Assembly (NCBI GenBank): GCA_014898415.1
Contig: RCTD01000008.1
Coordinates: forward strand, 1,612,001-1,676,000
DNA length: 64,000 nucleotides
Reading direction: 5' to 3'
Origin: Stromatinia cepivora
Lineage: Eukaryota > Ascomycota > Leotiomycetes > Helotiales > Sclerotiniaceae
The position numbers and the translations under genes are program-made. The notes under the pieces were generated by a model. That model worked only from the letters and a program-made list of their open reading frames with translations, did not search any database and was not told where the DNA came from. Below are positions 22,628 to 34,894 of the stretch, in pieces. The first letter of the stretch is position 1; the number at the start of each line of letters is the position of its first letter.

Positions 22628-24388
22628 ATGTCTCTAATCGATGCTCAATTACAGGGCGTGAACATTTCTGGAACTATTACCGATTTCAATAAGAAGATAC
22701 TTAGTAAAGATGCCGTTGCATTCCTCGCCCTCCTTCACAGATCCTTCGATGGTACCAGGAAAGAGCTTCTTCAACGCCGTGTAATCAGACAAGCAGAACT
22801 TGACAAAGGTTCTCTACCAGATTTCCTCCCAGAAACAAAACATATCCGTGAAAATGATGCTTGGAGGGGAGCACCACCTGCACCAGGATTGATCGATCGT
22901 AGAGTGGAAATCACTGGTCCAACTGATAGGAAGATGATTGTCAATGCTTTGAATTCAGATGTTTGGACATACATGGCAGATCTCGAGGGTACGATTCATA
23001 TATTCCAATTTCTCTCCTGATATCTAAGTCTAACTTCTTCAATAGATTCCAGTGCTCCAACATGGGATAATATGATCAACGGACAAGTCAATCTTTACGA
23101 TGCGGTTAGAAAACAAGTCGATTTCAAAATAGGAGAAAAGGAATACAAACTTCGAACCGATCGTACACTTCCCACACTCATCGTAAGACCCAGAGGCTGG
23201 CATCTTGAGGAGAAACATTTCACAGTAGATGGAGAACCAATCTCTGGCAGTCTTTTCGATTTCGGCTTATACTTTTTCCACAATGCTAAGGAATTGATCA
23301 GCAGTGGACTTGGACCATATTTCTACCTCCCAAAATTGGAATCTCATCTCGAAGCTCGTTTATGGAATGATGTATTCAATCTTTCTCAAGATTTCATCGC
23401 CATCCCAAGAGGAACTATTCGAGGAACAGTTTTGATCGAGACGATCCTTGCTGCATTTGAGATGGATGAGATTATTTATGAACTCCGTGATCATAGCGCT
23501 GGTCTCAATTGTGGAAGATGGGATTATATCTTCAGCGTCATTAAGAAATTCCGCAACAACCCCAATTTCGTTCTTCCTGATCGATCTGCTGTAACTATGA
23601 CCGTTCCATTCATGGATGCATATGTTAAGCTATTGATCCAAACATGTCATCGAAGACAAGTACATGCCATGGGTGGAATGGCTGCTCAGATTCCTATCAA
23701 GAATGATAAAGCTGCCAATGATAAGGCAATGGAAGGTGTCTATGCGGATAAAATCCGTGAGGCTAAAGCTGGTCATGATGGTACTTGGGTAGCTCATCCA
23801 GCACTTGCATCTATCGCTTCCGAAGTATTCAACAAACACATGCCTACCCCCAATCAAATGTTCGTTCGTCGCTTAGACTTAAAGATCGGACAAAACGACC
23901 TCTTAAATATGAACGTCCCTGGTGCCGTCACCGAAGAAGGTATTCGCAAGAACCTTAACATCGGATTAGGTTATATGGAAGGATGGCTCCGAGGTGTAGG
24001 ATGTATACCTATTAATTATTTGATGGAAGATGCTGCTACAGCAGAAGTTAGTCGTTCTCAATTATGGCAATGGGTTAAACATGGTGTTAGTACCGCAGAA
24101 GGAAAGAAGGTGGACAAAGCTTATGCTTTGAGATTGCTTAAAGAACAGGCAGATGAGTTGGCGAGTCAGGGGCCTAAAGGAAATAAGTATCAATTGGCTG
24201 CGCAGTATTTCTCTGGTCAGGTTACTGGAGAGGATTATGCGGATTTCTTGACTACGTAAGTACAGCCCTTTATTTGATGTTTTCCTGTGCTGTTCATTTG
24301 GAAATAAATTGCTAACATACAAATGAATAGACTTCTTTATAATGAAATTACTGCGGTGGGACATTCATCGCCTGCTTCTAAATTGTAG
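22628..24388 (+). CDS. acuE: Malate synthase, peroxisomal (glyoxylate cycle)
   Basis: Three exons (22628-22988, 23046-24255, 24331-24388; introns 57 and 75 nt) give 542 aa, the usual fungal length. The enzyme condenses acetyl-CoA with glyoxylate to malate, letting the cell grow on fatty acids, acetate and other C2 sources. Sequence evidence includes [13 protein letters not shown] near the N-terminus, [23 protein letters not shown] with the catalytic region, [12 protein letters not shown] (about 270-281), [15 protein letters not shown] and [21 protein letters not shown]. The short last exon ends in Ser-Lys-Leu, a type 1 peroxisomal targeting signal. No lesion seen. The symbol acuE follows Aspergillus usage; yeast MLS1/DAL7 are the counterparts. 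Confidence 0.97.
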
Positions 24389-27072
24389 TTTGGTTCGTGG
24401 GTGGGTACCTAGTAGTTTATAGGCGTTGGGTTTTGATAATATCAAATTGTAAAAAGAATTTATACAAAGTATCAAGAAAAATGAAATTTATGAGGTACTG
24501 CTTTTCTTTCGTCTACCCATGAATGAGTGAGTTTGTTTCTTACTTTTGATTAATCATACCAATACCTCTTGCTCCTACTCCTGCCACAAAACAAACAAAG
24601 CGATAGTATGGTATACAATGCGATGCAGTGCGATATCTGCAGAGAAAGTTGAGAAACGTGAATGTGAACGTGAAATGTCAGTGTAGGCTGCCGAGCACCG
24701 AACGGCCGATGTAGGAGAGGAGGGAGGGAGATCTTTGGTGAGGGGTGAGGTGTGTGATATAGGATATAGGATATACGAGGCGGGGTATGGGGTACGGTGT
24801 ATTGATGATTAGGTGGGCTCTGGGTGGGCTGTGTGGTTTTGATGTACAATGTGGGATATATAAGGTGGAGTAGAGGGTATGGGGTAGGCTGTATATTTTG
24901 ATGTGGGGATTATGGGTGGTGGATAAATGATTGTGGATGGTGGATTTTTGATTTTTGTGGTATGTGAGAAGAGGGGGATGGGGAGGGGGGAGTGGCTTTG
25001 TGTTATGTATATTGGTTGATGATTTGATGGTTTGATGATCTGATTTGATGGAGTATATGAGGTGAGGTGAGTATATGGTGAAGTATAGAAGGTAAAGCCT
25101 CCTAGTAAATGGATAGAAAACTAAGGAGTGGGGGGCAAAGGTGGAAGCGGTAAGAACTTGGAGGGGTTGATGGATGGATGGATGAATAAATTTGTTTGTT
25201 TGTATTGTTTGTTTGTATTGTTTGTTTGTATTGTTTGTTTGTTTGTATTGTTTGTTATTTGTGATGGGTAGGTAGGTAGGTGTACAGGAAGGATTGAGTA
25301 GGTTTGTCTTACGAGGAATTCAATCACCAGCAATCAAATCCGTGTACATAAAATTTGAACACCAATAATAATACTGAAATGATTATCAGGAATTTATATC
25401 TTAAAACTATCTATATACAAATAAATATGATATGAAATACATCTCACTCACAACCTCACAGCCTTCACTCACATGAGTTTGTTTGATCGAGAATTATTTA
25501 TAAGTCTAACCTTATAGGATGTAGATATTCAATACCTATCTAGAAATCAGCCTCATCCTCATCTCCATTTCCATCTCCATCTCCATTTCCATCTCCATCT
25601 CCACCTCTTATTCCCGTCCATGGAAGAAACATGGCTTCTATCATATGAGTACCAAATTCCCACTCAGCCCATCACAAAGCCTTGAAAGTTGTCGTCAGAT
25701 TTGTGTTACTCTCGGATGAAGTTGTGCATAACTGATTCTTGGCAAGCCTTGCGAAGATTAATTAAATTTTCTTTGGAGCCCCACTTGTAGAATCTGTGTT
25801 CAATTTTCTCATGAACGATCGGGTCGACCGAGTATTAAAGATGATGGTAATGATCGAATGAATGATGTTCAGAGGTAAAGGGCAAAATATTCACTGGTAT
25901 TTATTTGATTGGCAAGTGTTAATTTCATCATTGCCCTGTCTGCCCTGTCTGCCCTGTCCTGCCTATGTAAATTCAATATCATTAGGCATGCAGCACGAGA
26001 AGTTATCTCAAGTGACTGAATGGATTATCTTCCATTCACTCGGAAGGTTTTCTATCACGGAGTGCGGCATGTGATGTGGTGCGATGGTTCGTTGATAACC
26101 TCGTAGGATTCGGTGAACTTTGTATAGTGTTACTTCCATCACTTTCACTACAGCTGCTCGTGGTTCAAGTACTACCTCCCCAAGAATAAATCTCACTCTC
26201 TCGGACCGTAAGCAAAATCTTCTCGGGCTTTTTCTCTTTTGAGGGGTCTATAATCATTTGATATTGTATCTTTCTACGGTAATACCTATCTATTAGTATT
26301 AGTATCAGTATTAGTATCAGTATTAGTATCAGTATTAGTTTATCATACTAGATAGTATATATTAAAATAAACAACATCCATCCATCCATCCATCCATATC
26401 AATCAACTCTCTACCAGGGTAGACCATTTTTTCTTCTTTAAATTCAACCCTTTTGACTTTTTCTATACAATTACTTACTCCGGCATTCTCAAATCCAATC
26501 AATTCAAAAGATTCCCTCCAATCACATTCATTCCTTCCACATCTTTCCAATCATTTCTTGGACACCTTCCTCACTGAGATTAATACTACTTGGAAAAGTG
26601 GAAGGGGTATCCAACAAGGTGTTTCCATTCACTTTTTGATTCATACATCCAAAGATTTTAATTAACATCTACCTACTTAAGTCCTAACGTAGTATTTTTC
26701 TTTCATTTTTGATTGTCTATACGGAAAAGACGGCTTGTTCAGCTATCAAGGTGCTCACGATTGATCATTGAGGGAAGACTTTTTAAGTTTCTTAAGTTTA
26801 TAAGGATTTCAATTTTTGGGAAAAATTGATTGAACCTTTTTAAATACATACAACATAAGACTTTCCGTCAGATAAGCTTTTCTCCTTTTTTTTTAAAGCA
26901 ACTTGTATCGGTAGTGGATCTTTGATCTTTGATCTTCGTTATCACATCATATCAGCTGGTGGTGATAATCTATCCAGCCTCATTTCTTCAAGCACAATTA
27001 CAACTGCAACTGCAACTGCAACGCAACGTGACAAACTTCTCCCATCGGTTTCTTGCATCTTCAATCAACAAG
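24389..27072. other. Intergenic, rich in simple repeats
   Basis: 2.7 kb without a recognisable gene between malate synthase and the ZIP transporter. It is dotted with short tandem repeats: TTTGTTTGTATTG-type at 25.19-25.26 kb, CATCTCCATTTC-type at about 25.55-25.60 kb, TGCCCTGTC three times near 25.93-25.96 kb, ATTAGTATCAGT-type at 26.29-26.34 kb, CATC at 26.38 kb, and CAACTG in the leader of the ZIP gene at about 27.0 kb. ORFs here are low-complexity. Confidence 0.5.
25190..25258. repeat. TTTG/TATTG compound microsatellite
   Basis: Repeats of TTTGTTTGTATTG with variable numbers of TTTG units. Confidence 0.85.
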
Positions 27073-28342
27073 ATGACTGACTTCAACCCCAATATGGTTG
27101 ATTTGGACACTGTTGATCCAACAGCTGTTATCTGCTATCTCGAACTTGGTGAAAATGAGTACAATGGAAGATTGGGCGCGTAAGTTGATTCCTTACTTTC
27201 TATTGTTCTGTTTTATCAAGTACTAACAAGATCATTATAGTCGTATCTCTGCTCTATTCGTTATCTTAATTGTTTCATCGGCTGCTACCTTCTTTCCCGT
27301 CGTTGCTGCTAAAGTCAGATGGCTTAAAATCAATATCTATGTTTACCTCTTTGCTCGTTACTTTGGTGCTGGTGTTATCATCGCAACTGCATTCATTCAG
27401 TAAGTTCTTCTTCTTCTTCTTCTCAACAGTCTCCCCTCTCGTAAAGTGAATCTAACAGTTTCTTTTAGTTTGCTTGATCCAGCTTATGGTGAAATTGGTC
27501 CAAATACTTGTGTTGGGATGACTGGTCACTGGGCTGATTACAGCTGGCCACCCGCCCTTGTTTTACTTTCCGTTATGTCGATCTTCATGATGGACTTCGC
27601 TGCTGAACAATATGTTGACCGTAAATATGGTTTCGCACATGGTCCAGCTATCGAGGATGTTGTCACCGATCAATCTGCTGGCCACACCAACCTTACCCAC
27701 AATCAACTTCACTCCGGTGATCAAGATCCAAACCTCTTCAACAACATTGCACAAGCTCAAGAATTGAAGGACGGCCCAGCATCCAACACTTCCTCTAAGG
27801 AGAAGGATGTCGAGAGAGTTACCATCTCCTCCGAGCTGTCTGAAGAACGTTCCTTCCGTCAACAAATCTCTGCTTTCTTAATTCTCGAATTTGGTGTTAT
27901 CTTCCACTCCGTCATCATCGGTCTTAACCTTGGTACTGCTGGTGATGAATTTACCACCCTCTACCCTGTCCTCGTCTTCCATCAATCATTCGAAGGTCTC
28001 GGTATCGGTGCTCGTATGTCGGCTATCCCATTCCCAAAGCGTTTCTCCTGGCTGCCATGGTTACTTTGCACTGGATATGGTCTTACCACTCCAATTGCTA
28101 TTGCCATTGGTCTTGGTCTTCGCACAACATATAACTCTGGTTCATTCACTGCCAGTGTTGTCTCTGGAGTTCTCGACTCTATCTCTGCCGGTATTTTGAT
28201 CTACACTGGTTTGGTCGAGTTGTTGGCTCGCGATTTCTTGTTCAACCCAGATTTGACTCGTGATAGGAAGAGATTGACGTTCATGATCTGCTGCGTTTTG
28301 CTCGGAACAGGCGTCATGGCTCTTCTTGGTAAATGGGCTTAA
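27073..28342 (+). CDS. ZIP-family zinc/iron transporter (Zrt1/2-like)
   Basis: Three exons (27073-27179, 27241-27399, 27469-28342; introns 61 and 69 nt) give 379 aa, a usual length for fungal plasma-membrane ZIP proteins. TM1-3 are RISALFVILIVSSAATFFP, VYLFARYFGAGVIIATAFIH and ALVLLSVMSIFMMDF. The variable cytosolic loop between TM3 and TM4 has only scattered histidines. TM4 carries HSVIIG (235-240) and TM5 HQSFEG (260-265), the histidine/glutamate metal site of ZIP transporters. The C-terminus is GVMALLGKWA, as in Zrt1/Zrt2. It imports Zn(II), possibly also iron, into the cytosol. The leader contains a CAACTG repeat. I saw no clear Zap1-type ZRE, though I did not search exhaustively. Confidence 0.95.
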
Positions 28343-29080
28343 TCATCTTAATCTTTTGATGGTTCCTCTGGTGGACGTCGTTTCTTATACCGGTGATGGA
28401 TAAGTTTAATCTAGATGATGGTTTTCATATACCCAAAATGATTTTTTCGTATGCCCTTTGGCTATTAATTGATGGAATATCAAAGGAGTTGCACTTGCGC
28501 ACTTGAACTTGGGAGGGATAGTTGATTTGATGGAGATGGAGATGAGATTAAAAATGAAGTTGCATATTCTTGTTGAATTTGTATATTTCTGCTTTCTTCT
28601 TTCTTTCTTTAATGGACCTTACCTATTTTTCTTTACGTACGCACTCGTTTGATGATTTCATGGTCGAAGGATGGATGATTCATTGAATGCATTTGAATGA
28701 ATGAATTTATAGATTAATAGAGCTTGTATTTTGCTTGTATCTTTGGGATTGTGTGATGTGTTTTGTATTGTGATGTATGTGTGTATGCAAAGATGTGAAT
28801 ATGAGGATCGCTGCTGTGATATGATAGAATATGAAGTATATAGCAACATTATTAATATGATCTATATACCGTGGTTCTTTATATACAATACATCCATCCT
28901 CAGCATTATAAGATCTTAATATTACTCATACTCATACTCATCCTAGCCCCCTTTCCATCCCTCTCTTCACTTTGATCCTCATCATTTTCTTTTTCTTTTT
29001 CTTTTTCTTTCGATTTCATAAATACTCGAGTTTATATTATATTATATTATATCTCCTTTCCTTCTTTCCCTCCTTCTCTC
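28343..29080. other. Intergenic, AT-rich
   Basis: Downstream of the ZIP gene. It contains a TTTTTC repeat near 28.99-29.01 kb and no coding-like frame. Confidence 0.5.
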
Positions 29081-29143
29081 TTTCTCATCTTTCTCATCTT
29101 TCTCATCTTTCTCATCTTTCTCATCTTTCTCATCTTTCTCATC
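29081..29143. repeat. Nonamer array (TTTCTCATC)x7
   Basis: Seven perfect 9-nt units, directly followed by the heptamer array. It translates as SHL repeats, which explains a spurious ORF. Confidence 0.95.
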
Positions 29144-29360
29144 TTTTTATTTTTTATTTTTTATTTTTTATTTTTTATTTTTTATTTTTTATTTTTTATT
29201 TTTTATTTTTTATTTTTTATTTTTTATTTTTTATTTTTTATTTTTTATTTTTTATTTTTTATTTTTTATTTTTTATTTTTTATTTTTTATTTTTTATTTT
29301 TTATTTTTTATTTTTTATTTTTTATTTTTTATTTTTTATTTTTTATTTTTTATTTTTTTT
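29144..29360. repeat. Heptamer array (TTTTTTA)n, about 29-30 copies
   Basis: Almost perfect 7-nt units from 29150 to 29352, framed by a 5-T unit at the left and an 8-T run at the right. The plus strand contains only T and A, with T about six sevenths. Because 7 is not a multiple of 3 the array is open in frame and produces a spurious FIFYFLF-repeat translation. Confidence 0.97.
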
Positions 29361-32347
29361 TATAAATGGTATTTTGGCTTTTAGATTTTTAATCCCTGAT
29401 TAGTTTTTAAGTTGTTATGATTTGATTTAGGGGCTGGGATTGGGATTGGGGATGAATAAATTGGGGATGGGGATGGATGGACTGGGGATTTGGGGATGGA
29501 AGGATGTAGAGTTGGTTTTTGTTGTGTTGTTTTTATATTTTATAATAAAGAAATATAGATAGATTGGTATAGATTGTGGTTTGCGGTAGGTGTAATGGGC
29601 GCAGTGGGTGTTTGTTGATCGAGGAAATGGGAGATGGGGATATTATGGTTTGGATACTGTGAGGTGAGGTTGAAATGAAGTGGTATTTATACGGGTGGTT
29701 TAGTGTAAGTGAGTAGACGCCCTTTTCTGCTTCTTGTTTTATACGAATTCCTGTTATTTTTTGTTGATTTTAGATACTTTATATATTATTTTCTGTATTT
29801 TTTATACTTTCTTCCCTCTCCTGTCAGTTCTACTTCGTTCCATCCCGGCCAAAAGAATATACAAAAGCATGTACTCCGTTACCACCTCTACCCCCCACCC
29901 TCTTTCACCTTCTTCTTCTTCCCCTCTCCTCCCCCCTCTCTTCATCCTCTTCTCTTCCACTCTTCCTCTCCACTCCCAGTTCTAAAGTTCCCTCCTATCC
30001 TTCTGTTCCCGAAAGAACTTCCTCTTCTCTTCGCACAGCCTCTTCATTATTAATACCAAATTATTATATCACCATATCATCATATATTACATTACCAATC
30101 CAATCTAATCTTGTAGAATATTAGAACAGAACAATAATAATGATCAATTCACTCCATTCCCTTTTCCCTCAATTATAAATTAAGCGATTATATCCTATTT
30201 CAACCCCTTCTCTATCAATTACCTAATAATCCTGTCTTTATACTCCTTTCTAATGAATGTCATTAATCATTTTTCTATCTTCTAATCTTTCAAATCTATT
30301 CTTCAAACCTATTCTCTAACTCCCTTCTATTTCCAACACTAAAATAACTTATATAACTGATCTAATTTTCCTTTTCCTTTTCTCGTCACTTCATTTTCCA
30401 TCTTTCATTCAATCAATCTCCCATCCACCTACTCATCCATCCACAGATCCGATTAGCAGCCATCCTCTCTCCTCTTTCATCTATCAATTACCTCAAGGGG
30501 AAAAAAATTAATAATCTCAAAACAAAACCAAATAAATTCCTATATCTCCCTCCCCCCTCACTCCTCATCTTCAGATTCATCCTTCAAATTTCTCTTTCAA
30601 TATTAATTTCGACTTACTATGTTTCCTTATTCTTTATTCTTCACTCCTCACTTCCAACCCAGCCTTCATCAGGAAATAACCTTACTCACCTTCTCGACAA
30701 CCACTCGAAATCAAAATCAATCAACCCTCTCCCATAATTCATTGTATCCCTTATATCCCCTTCTGGATCTCCTCATTCTCTATCCCCATTTTCCAAATTC
30801 CGCATCAAATACCCATCTATTTCCGTCCCCCTCCCCCTTCCCCTCTTAACCCCCAACCAATCTAAAATCACACAAACCCCACCTGCAATATCCCCAATGC
30901 CTATCCCTCAAACTCTTTTAGTCTTTCTTATGGAAAACAGAATTCTTCCCATCAACCTGTTCATTCCAAACTCCAAAGTTCATTCTTTATCACTCTCCTG
31001 CTACAAATTTCTAAGATTTACTCGGCTACTTCCAACACCTACTCACTTTAATTCCTAACACTCTTCCCATCAAACACCCACTTAACTATTCCTACACTTT
31101 CACTCCCACTCTCCAAGTCGTTAGCATCCATTCCCCAAACCTACGCTCGCTCTATCTCATCTCATTACCCTGCCTACCTACCTACCTAATGATCTTATTA
31201 TAGTCTATCTTTTTCCCATCCCTATATCTCCTTTATCCCCATCTCCATCTCTCATACCCACTTCTCTCGTTTTCGCCCTTTCGTTCTTTCCATCCCGAAA
31301 TACTTCTACCAATACCTTTCTCCTCATTTCATCACTCACCTCACCTCACCTCACCTCATCGCATCTTCTCTAATCACCCTACTCACTCTATTCACCCTAC
31401 TCACCTCACCCTATCTTGCCTAATCAAACCATCCTCATTCATCCCACCTCAAGCTTCGCTTCCCTTATAAACTTATATATATACACACCCCCCATATATA
31501 AAATAATATCCACATTTAATTCACTAAAAATACTAACAATACTATTGAAATATACAACTATACAACTATACAACCACACAACTACATCATACCACATCAA
31601 TATTAATATCAACATCTACAAATATTTCTATGATATTATATTATATATAATATACTACCGTATATATAGATATAAATGTAAAAATTTAAAGGAATACTAT
31701 TCCATTTTATTCTATTCGCATAATCAAGGAACTAAGGAACCAAGGAAGGAGAGTAAGGAATTAAGGAAAGCAAATATACAAAACCATTAACCAGTCCACC
31801 CACTGGTGACCTAGTAGCTAATTAGAACCAACCATATCAAAAGATCTAAAATATCTCAACAGAACAAACCAAACCAAACCAAACCAAAACAAAGATAATT
31901 CAACCAGAAAACGTGAGTCAGTCAGCTGCAAAAATTGAAGTGAAGTCAGAAATAGTGTGAAGTGCATGTAGATAATATAGACTCGCGTTAAAGAACATTG
32001 TCTCTGAGAGATGACAATACCAATATCAATAACAATCTCCTCGAATAAGCGATTTCATCCCATCCCACTCCATATTTGAATCAAATCCACTTTCCCCCGT
32101 CTCTCTCTCCCATCATCGTGAAAGCGTATTATCCTAAAAGAAAGTACCCGCCACTTCCTACACCACACCCCCTCCATTATCTTCTCTATACTCCACATAA
32201 TTCCACACCTCTTAACTTACCTCATCCCTTCCTTCTCAACACCCCTCCTCCACAGGCCTCCCCCATCCTGCGAATCCACATCATACACCTATCCAGCCAA
32301 TCTTAAGCCTAATCACCCCGTCCATTCATCCAACCCCGAGTCACCAT
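29361..32347. other. Gene-poor pyrimidine-rich region
   Basis: 3 kb with no recognisable gene. From about 29.8 to 32.3 kb the plus strand is persistently C/T/A-rich and very poor in G, with several plus-strand ORFs made of Pro, Ser, Leu, His and Thr, which are compositional artefacts. It lies between the convergent ZIP (plus) and tetraspanin (minus) genes. An AACCA repeat lies near 31.87 kb. Confidence 0.5.
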
Positions 32348-33271
32348 CTAAAAAGATCCCATCCCATTCTTTTCATCAATAAACCTGTATCGTTCCCTCT
32401 CCTTACGATCTTTATTAAGCATCGCAATACCGAAAATAAGTGCTGCATCGAGACCTATACATTATTTCGTTAGCCTCTTCCTTATTTTCCATGTGAACCA
32501 GTTTTCCATTGCGCTTTTCCATTCACCCATAACTTCTCCCTCCGCTTATAGCCCTAAAACCTAGACTCTAGACCATGAAAAACCACCTAAACCAAACCTC
32601 CAAGGAAAGAAAAGACAAACATACCAACAATACCAAAAGCCGCCGTAAAAATAACATCCAAAAACAAACCGTCAAACTTAACAAAAGCCCCACTACATCC
32701 CGGCATTGTAGCCGCAATAATAGCATTCGGACAAGTAGAATCCATGACGAAAGCCGGAGCGCTCGTACTATTAAAATAACCACAGCAACTCAATTCTTCC
32801 TGCAATAAACTCTGCGTGGTGGGACTTTGCGCATTCCATGTATCGAGAAGAGATTCCTTGGATCGAAGAGTACTAAACCAGATATCGAGACCGATGATCA
32901 AAGTGAAGAGACCGCAGACGACGACCATGAAGCCATGGACTTTGAGCCAGCCCCGGGTGGTGCTGAGGGTGATGGCAGGAATAGAGAGGAGGAAGGAAAT
33001 GAAGATTAAGACTGCATTGCCGATGGCGGCTTTTGATGGGTAGTCAGCTCATTGCATATATACGTCAAGAAAGGATGTAGGATATGAGGTATTAGATTGA
33101 CTAACCATTCAAAGGAGTACCCTCCAATAGAAGATTCCTCCCAATACTCGCAATATCAGGTGCTTGTGAATCACCAGCCTTCGTTGTCAAGGCAAATCCA
33201 AGTAACAATGCTCCAGAACCCACAAAGAGTAAATCTAAGATAATGTATGCCCAAAGAATCTTGTCCGTCAT
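32348..33271 (-). CDS. Tetraspanin (fungal Tsp3-like)
   Basis: Three minus-strand exons (33106-33271, 32625-33029, 32348-32454; introns 76 and 170 nt) give 225 aa, a usual length for fungal tetraspanins. TM1 is ILWAYIILDLLFVGSGALLLGFAL, TM2 AVLIFISFLLSIPAITL and TM3 VVVCGLFTLIIGLDIWF. The large extracellular loop has the diagnostic CCG at residues 136-138 and further cysteines in DSTCPNAI and MPGCSGAF, giving four loop cysteines. TM4 spans the last splice (VIFTAAFGIV to LDAALIFGIAML). The tail is short and basic. The sequence fits the Tsp3-type group better than Pls1, judged from memory. Tetraspanins organise membrane microdomains; a specific role is not known from sequence. Confidence 0.85.
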
Positions 33272-34501
33272 TTTGTCTTTTGTTGAATAGTACCAGCTAT
33301 ATCAACTCAAAGTCGGAATTGATTTTAATTAAATGTAGTTGAAAGGAAGAAGAGCAAGCTGTCTTAGTGAAAAGGACGACCGGCGTCTAAATTTGTGATA
33401 ATAGACTGGTTGGCCTATTGCAATGAAGGAACCAAAAAAAGAAACAATAAAAATGAAGCAATCAATGCACAAATGTATCGATCTCATCGACCCCAACAAT
33501 TGAGCTTTGCTTGGCACAAATTGAGATATAGAAATGAAGAAAAAAACAGAAATCGAATAGAATGAAAAGAATAAACAAAAAAAGTTGAAGAAACTTTCAT
33601 GCGACAGGAAAAGAGAAATGAATACCTACTACAGAAGATTCAAGGGTAAGAGGTAAAGCCAAATTTGAATCATACGTATTATCATTCAATATTCAATGAT
33701 GATATGATCCTACAGTAGTATAGAACAGAAACACTTCCCTTACTAGCACTATCCATTCATAGCATGGGAAATTTACATACATTGCTTCATGAAATGGGCC
33801 GTGCAAAAGGTTCAATTCGTATTATTCCACAGAATTGTAACGAAAAATGGACTGCGACGGTTGAAGGGGGATGGCGTAGCAGAATTATGAGTATTGTGAA
33901 GTGTTTGGTATGATGGCGGTGCTTGGTTTCGAGGGGTTCGAGGATTTTTGGTAACTTTTCTCTACAATTGGCGTTTCGAGTTTTGCCTCATGATGAGGGT
34001 GGGGATGTAACAAATTTCTTGTTGAACCAATGATGTAGGAGTATTACGAATATTGTAAACTTGACCGGGACTGAGTGATGTCGGTTTATTGTTGAATAAG
34101 TAATATTGTGTATTTGTGGGTATCGCAAAAGTGGTGATTACTATGTATAGGAGTATGATTGACAAATTTGGAGATGGTGAGATGGTGAGATGGGTGAGAT
34201 TATGAGGCTTGTGCTTATTGCTTGTTCATGATGATCTTCCCCAAGGGTTTAAAAATAATACCCGTAAACCTAAGGCAGAAATAGTAAAGCTCAATTTGAT
34301 AATTTGAGCTCGTTCCACGGAGTCATCCATCTATCTCATCCGCTTTCAAGTTTGGTTCAGATCAAGTGTAACTACAATCGCAATAACGCAATGCATTCTA
34401 TTCGATAACGGTTGAGGCTGAAAACTGTTTATTTAAGATTGAACTGACAGTTCAACTGCAGAAGATCGAAAGGACTTTGGGACATTTCTATTTTGTATAT
34501 A

Positions 34502-34517
34502 TGGGGGCAAGCCCCCA
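34502..34517. repeat. Short perfect inverted repeat TGGGGGC-AA-GCCCCCA
   Basis: Seven-base arms around AA, set in a small GC-rich island (about 34.50-34.60 kb, with cgctgcgctcg just downstream) in otherwise AT-rich DNA. It may be the trace of a dispersed GC-rich repeat. Confidence 0.6.
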
Positions 34518-34856
34518 AACCCCCTTTCCTCGCTGCGCTCGATTGGAGTCGTAATCATGATGGCGGCGGGGATGCTTCTCCACTCCAACTTATTATTTAT
34601 ACAGAGAAGTTTTGACGTTATGCTGAATGGTAATCTTGATGGTCATACATACAAGTAGATCCAATGCACGGGTATGTGCAGACATCTGAGATGGCCGTTG
34701 TTCTGGGTAAACGGAACTGGTCAGTTGTACCACTGAGCGGAAGTATAAAAATGTGCCGAGAGATTAGCTACAAGCCTACCGATGCCCATTTTTGATAGTC
34801 AGTTGGTCAATGAGAGAAGTAGTCTTCAGTTCCACTCTGATCACTTCTAAGTTCTA

Positions 34857-34894
34857 ACCATACATACTATAGTAAACCATACATACTATAGTAA
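34857..34894. repeat. Tandem duplication of a 19-mer
   Basis: Two perfect adjacent copies of ACCATACATACTATAGTAA. Confidence 0.9.

Noticed and set aside
28972..29403. 143-codon plus-strand ORF
   Set aside because: It only translates the TTTCTCATC and TTTTTTA arrays (SHL and FIFYFLF repeats); an artefact of repeat unit length.
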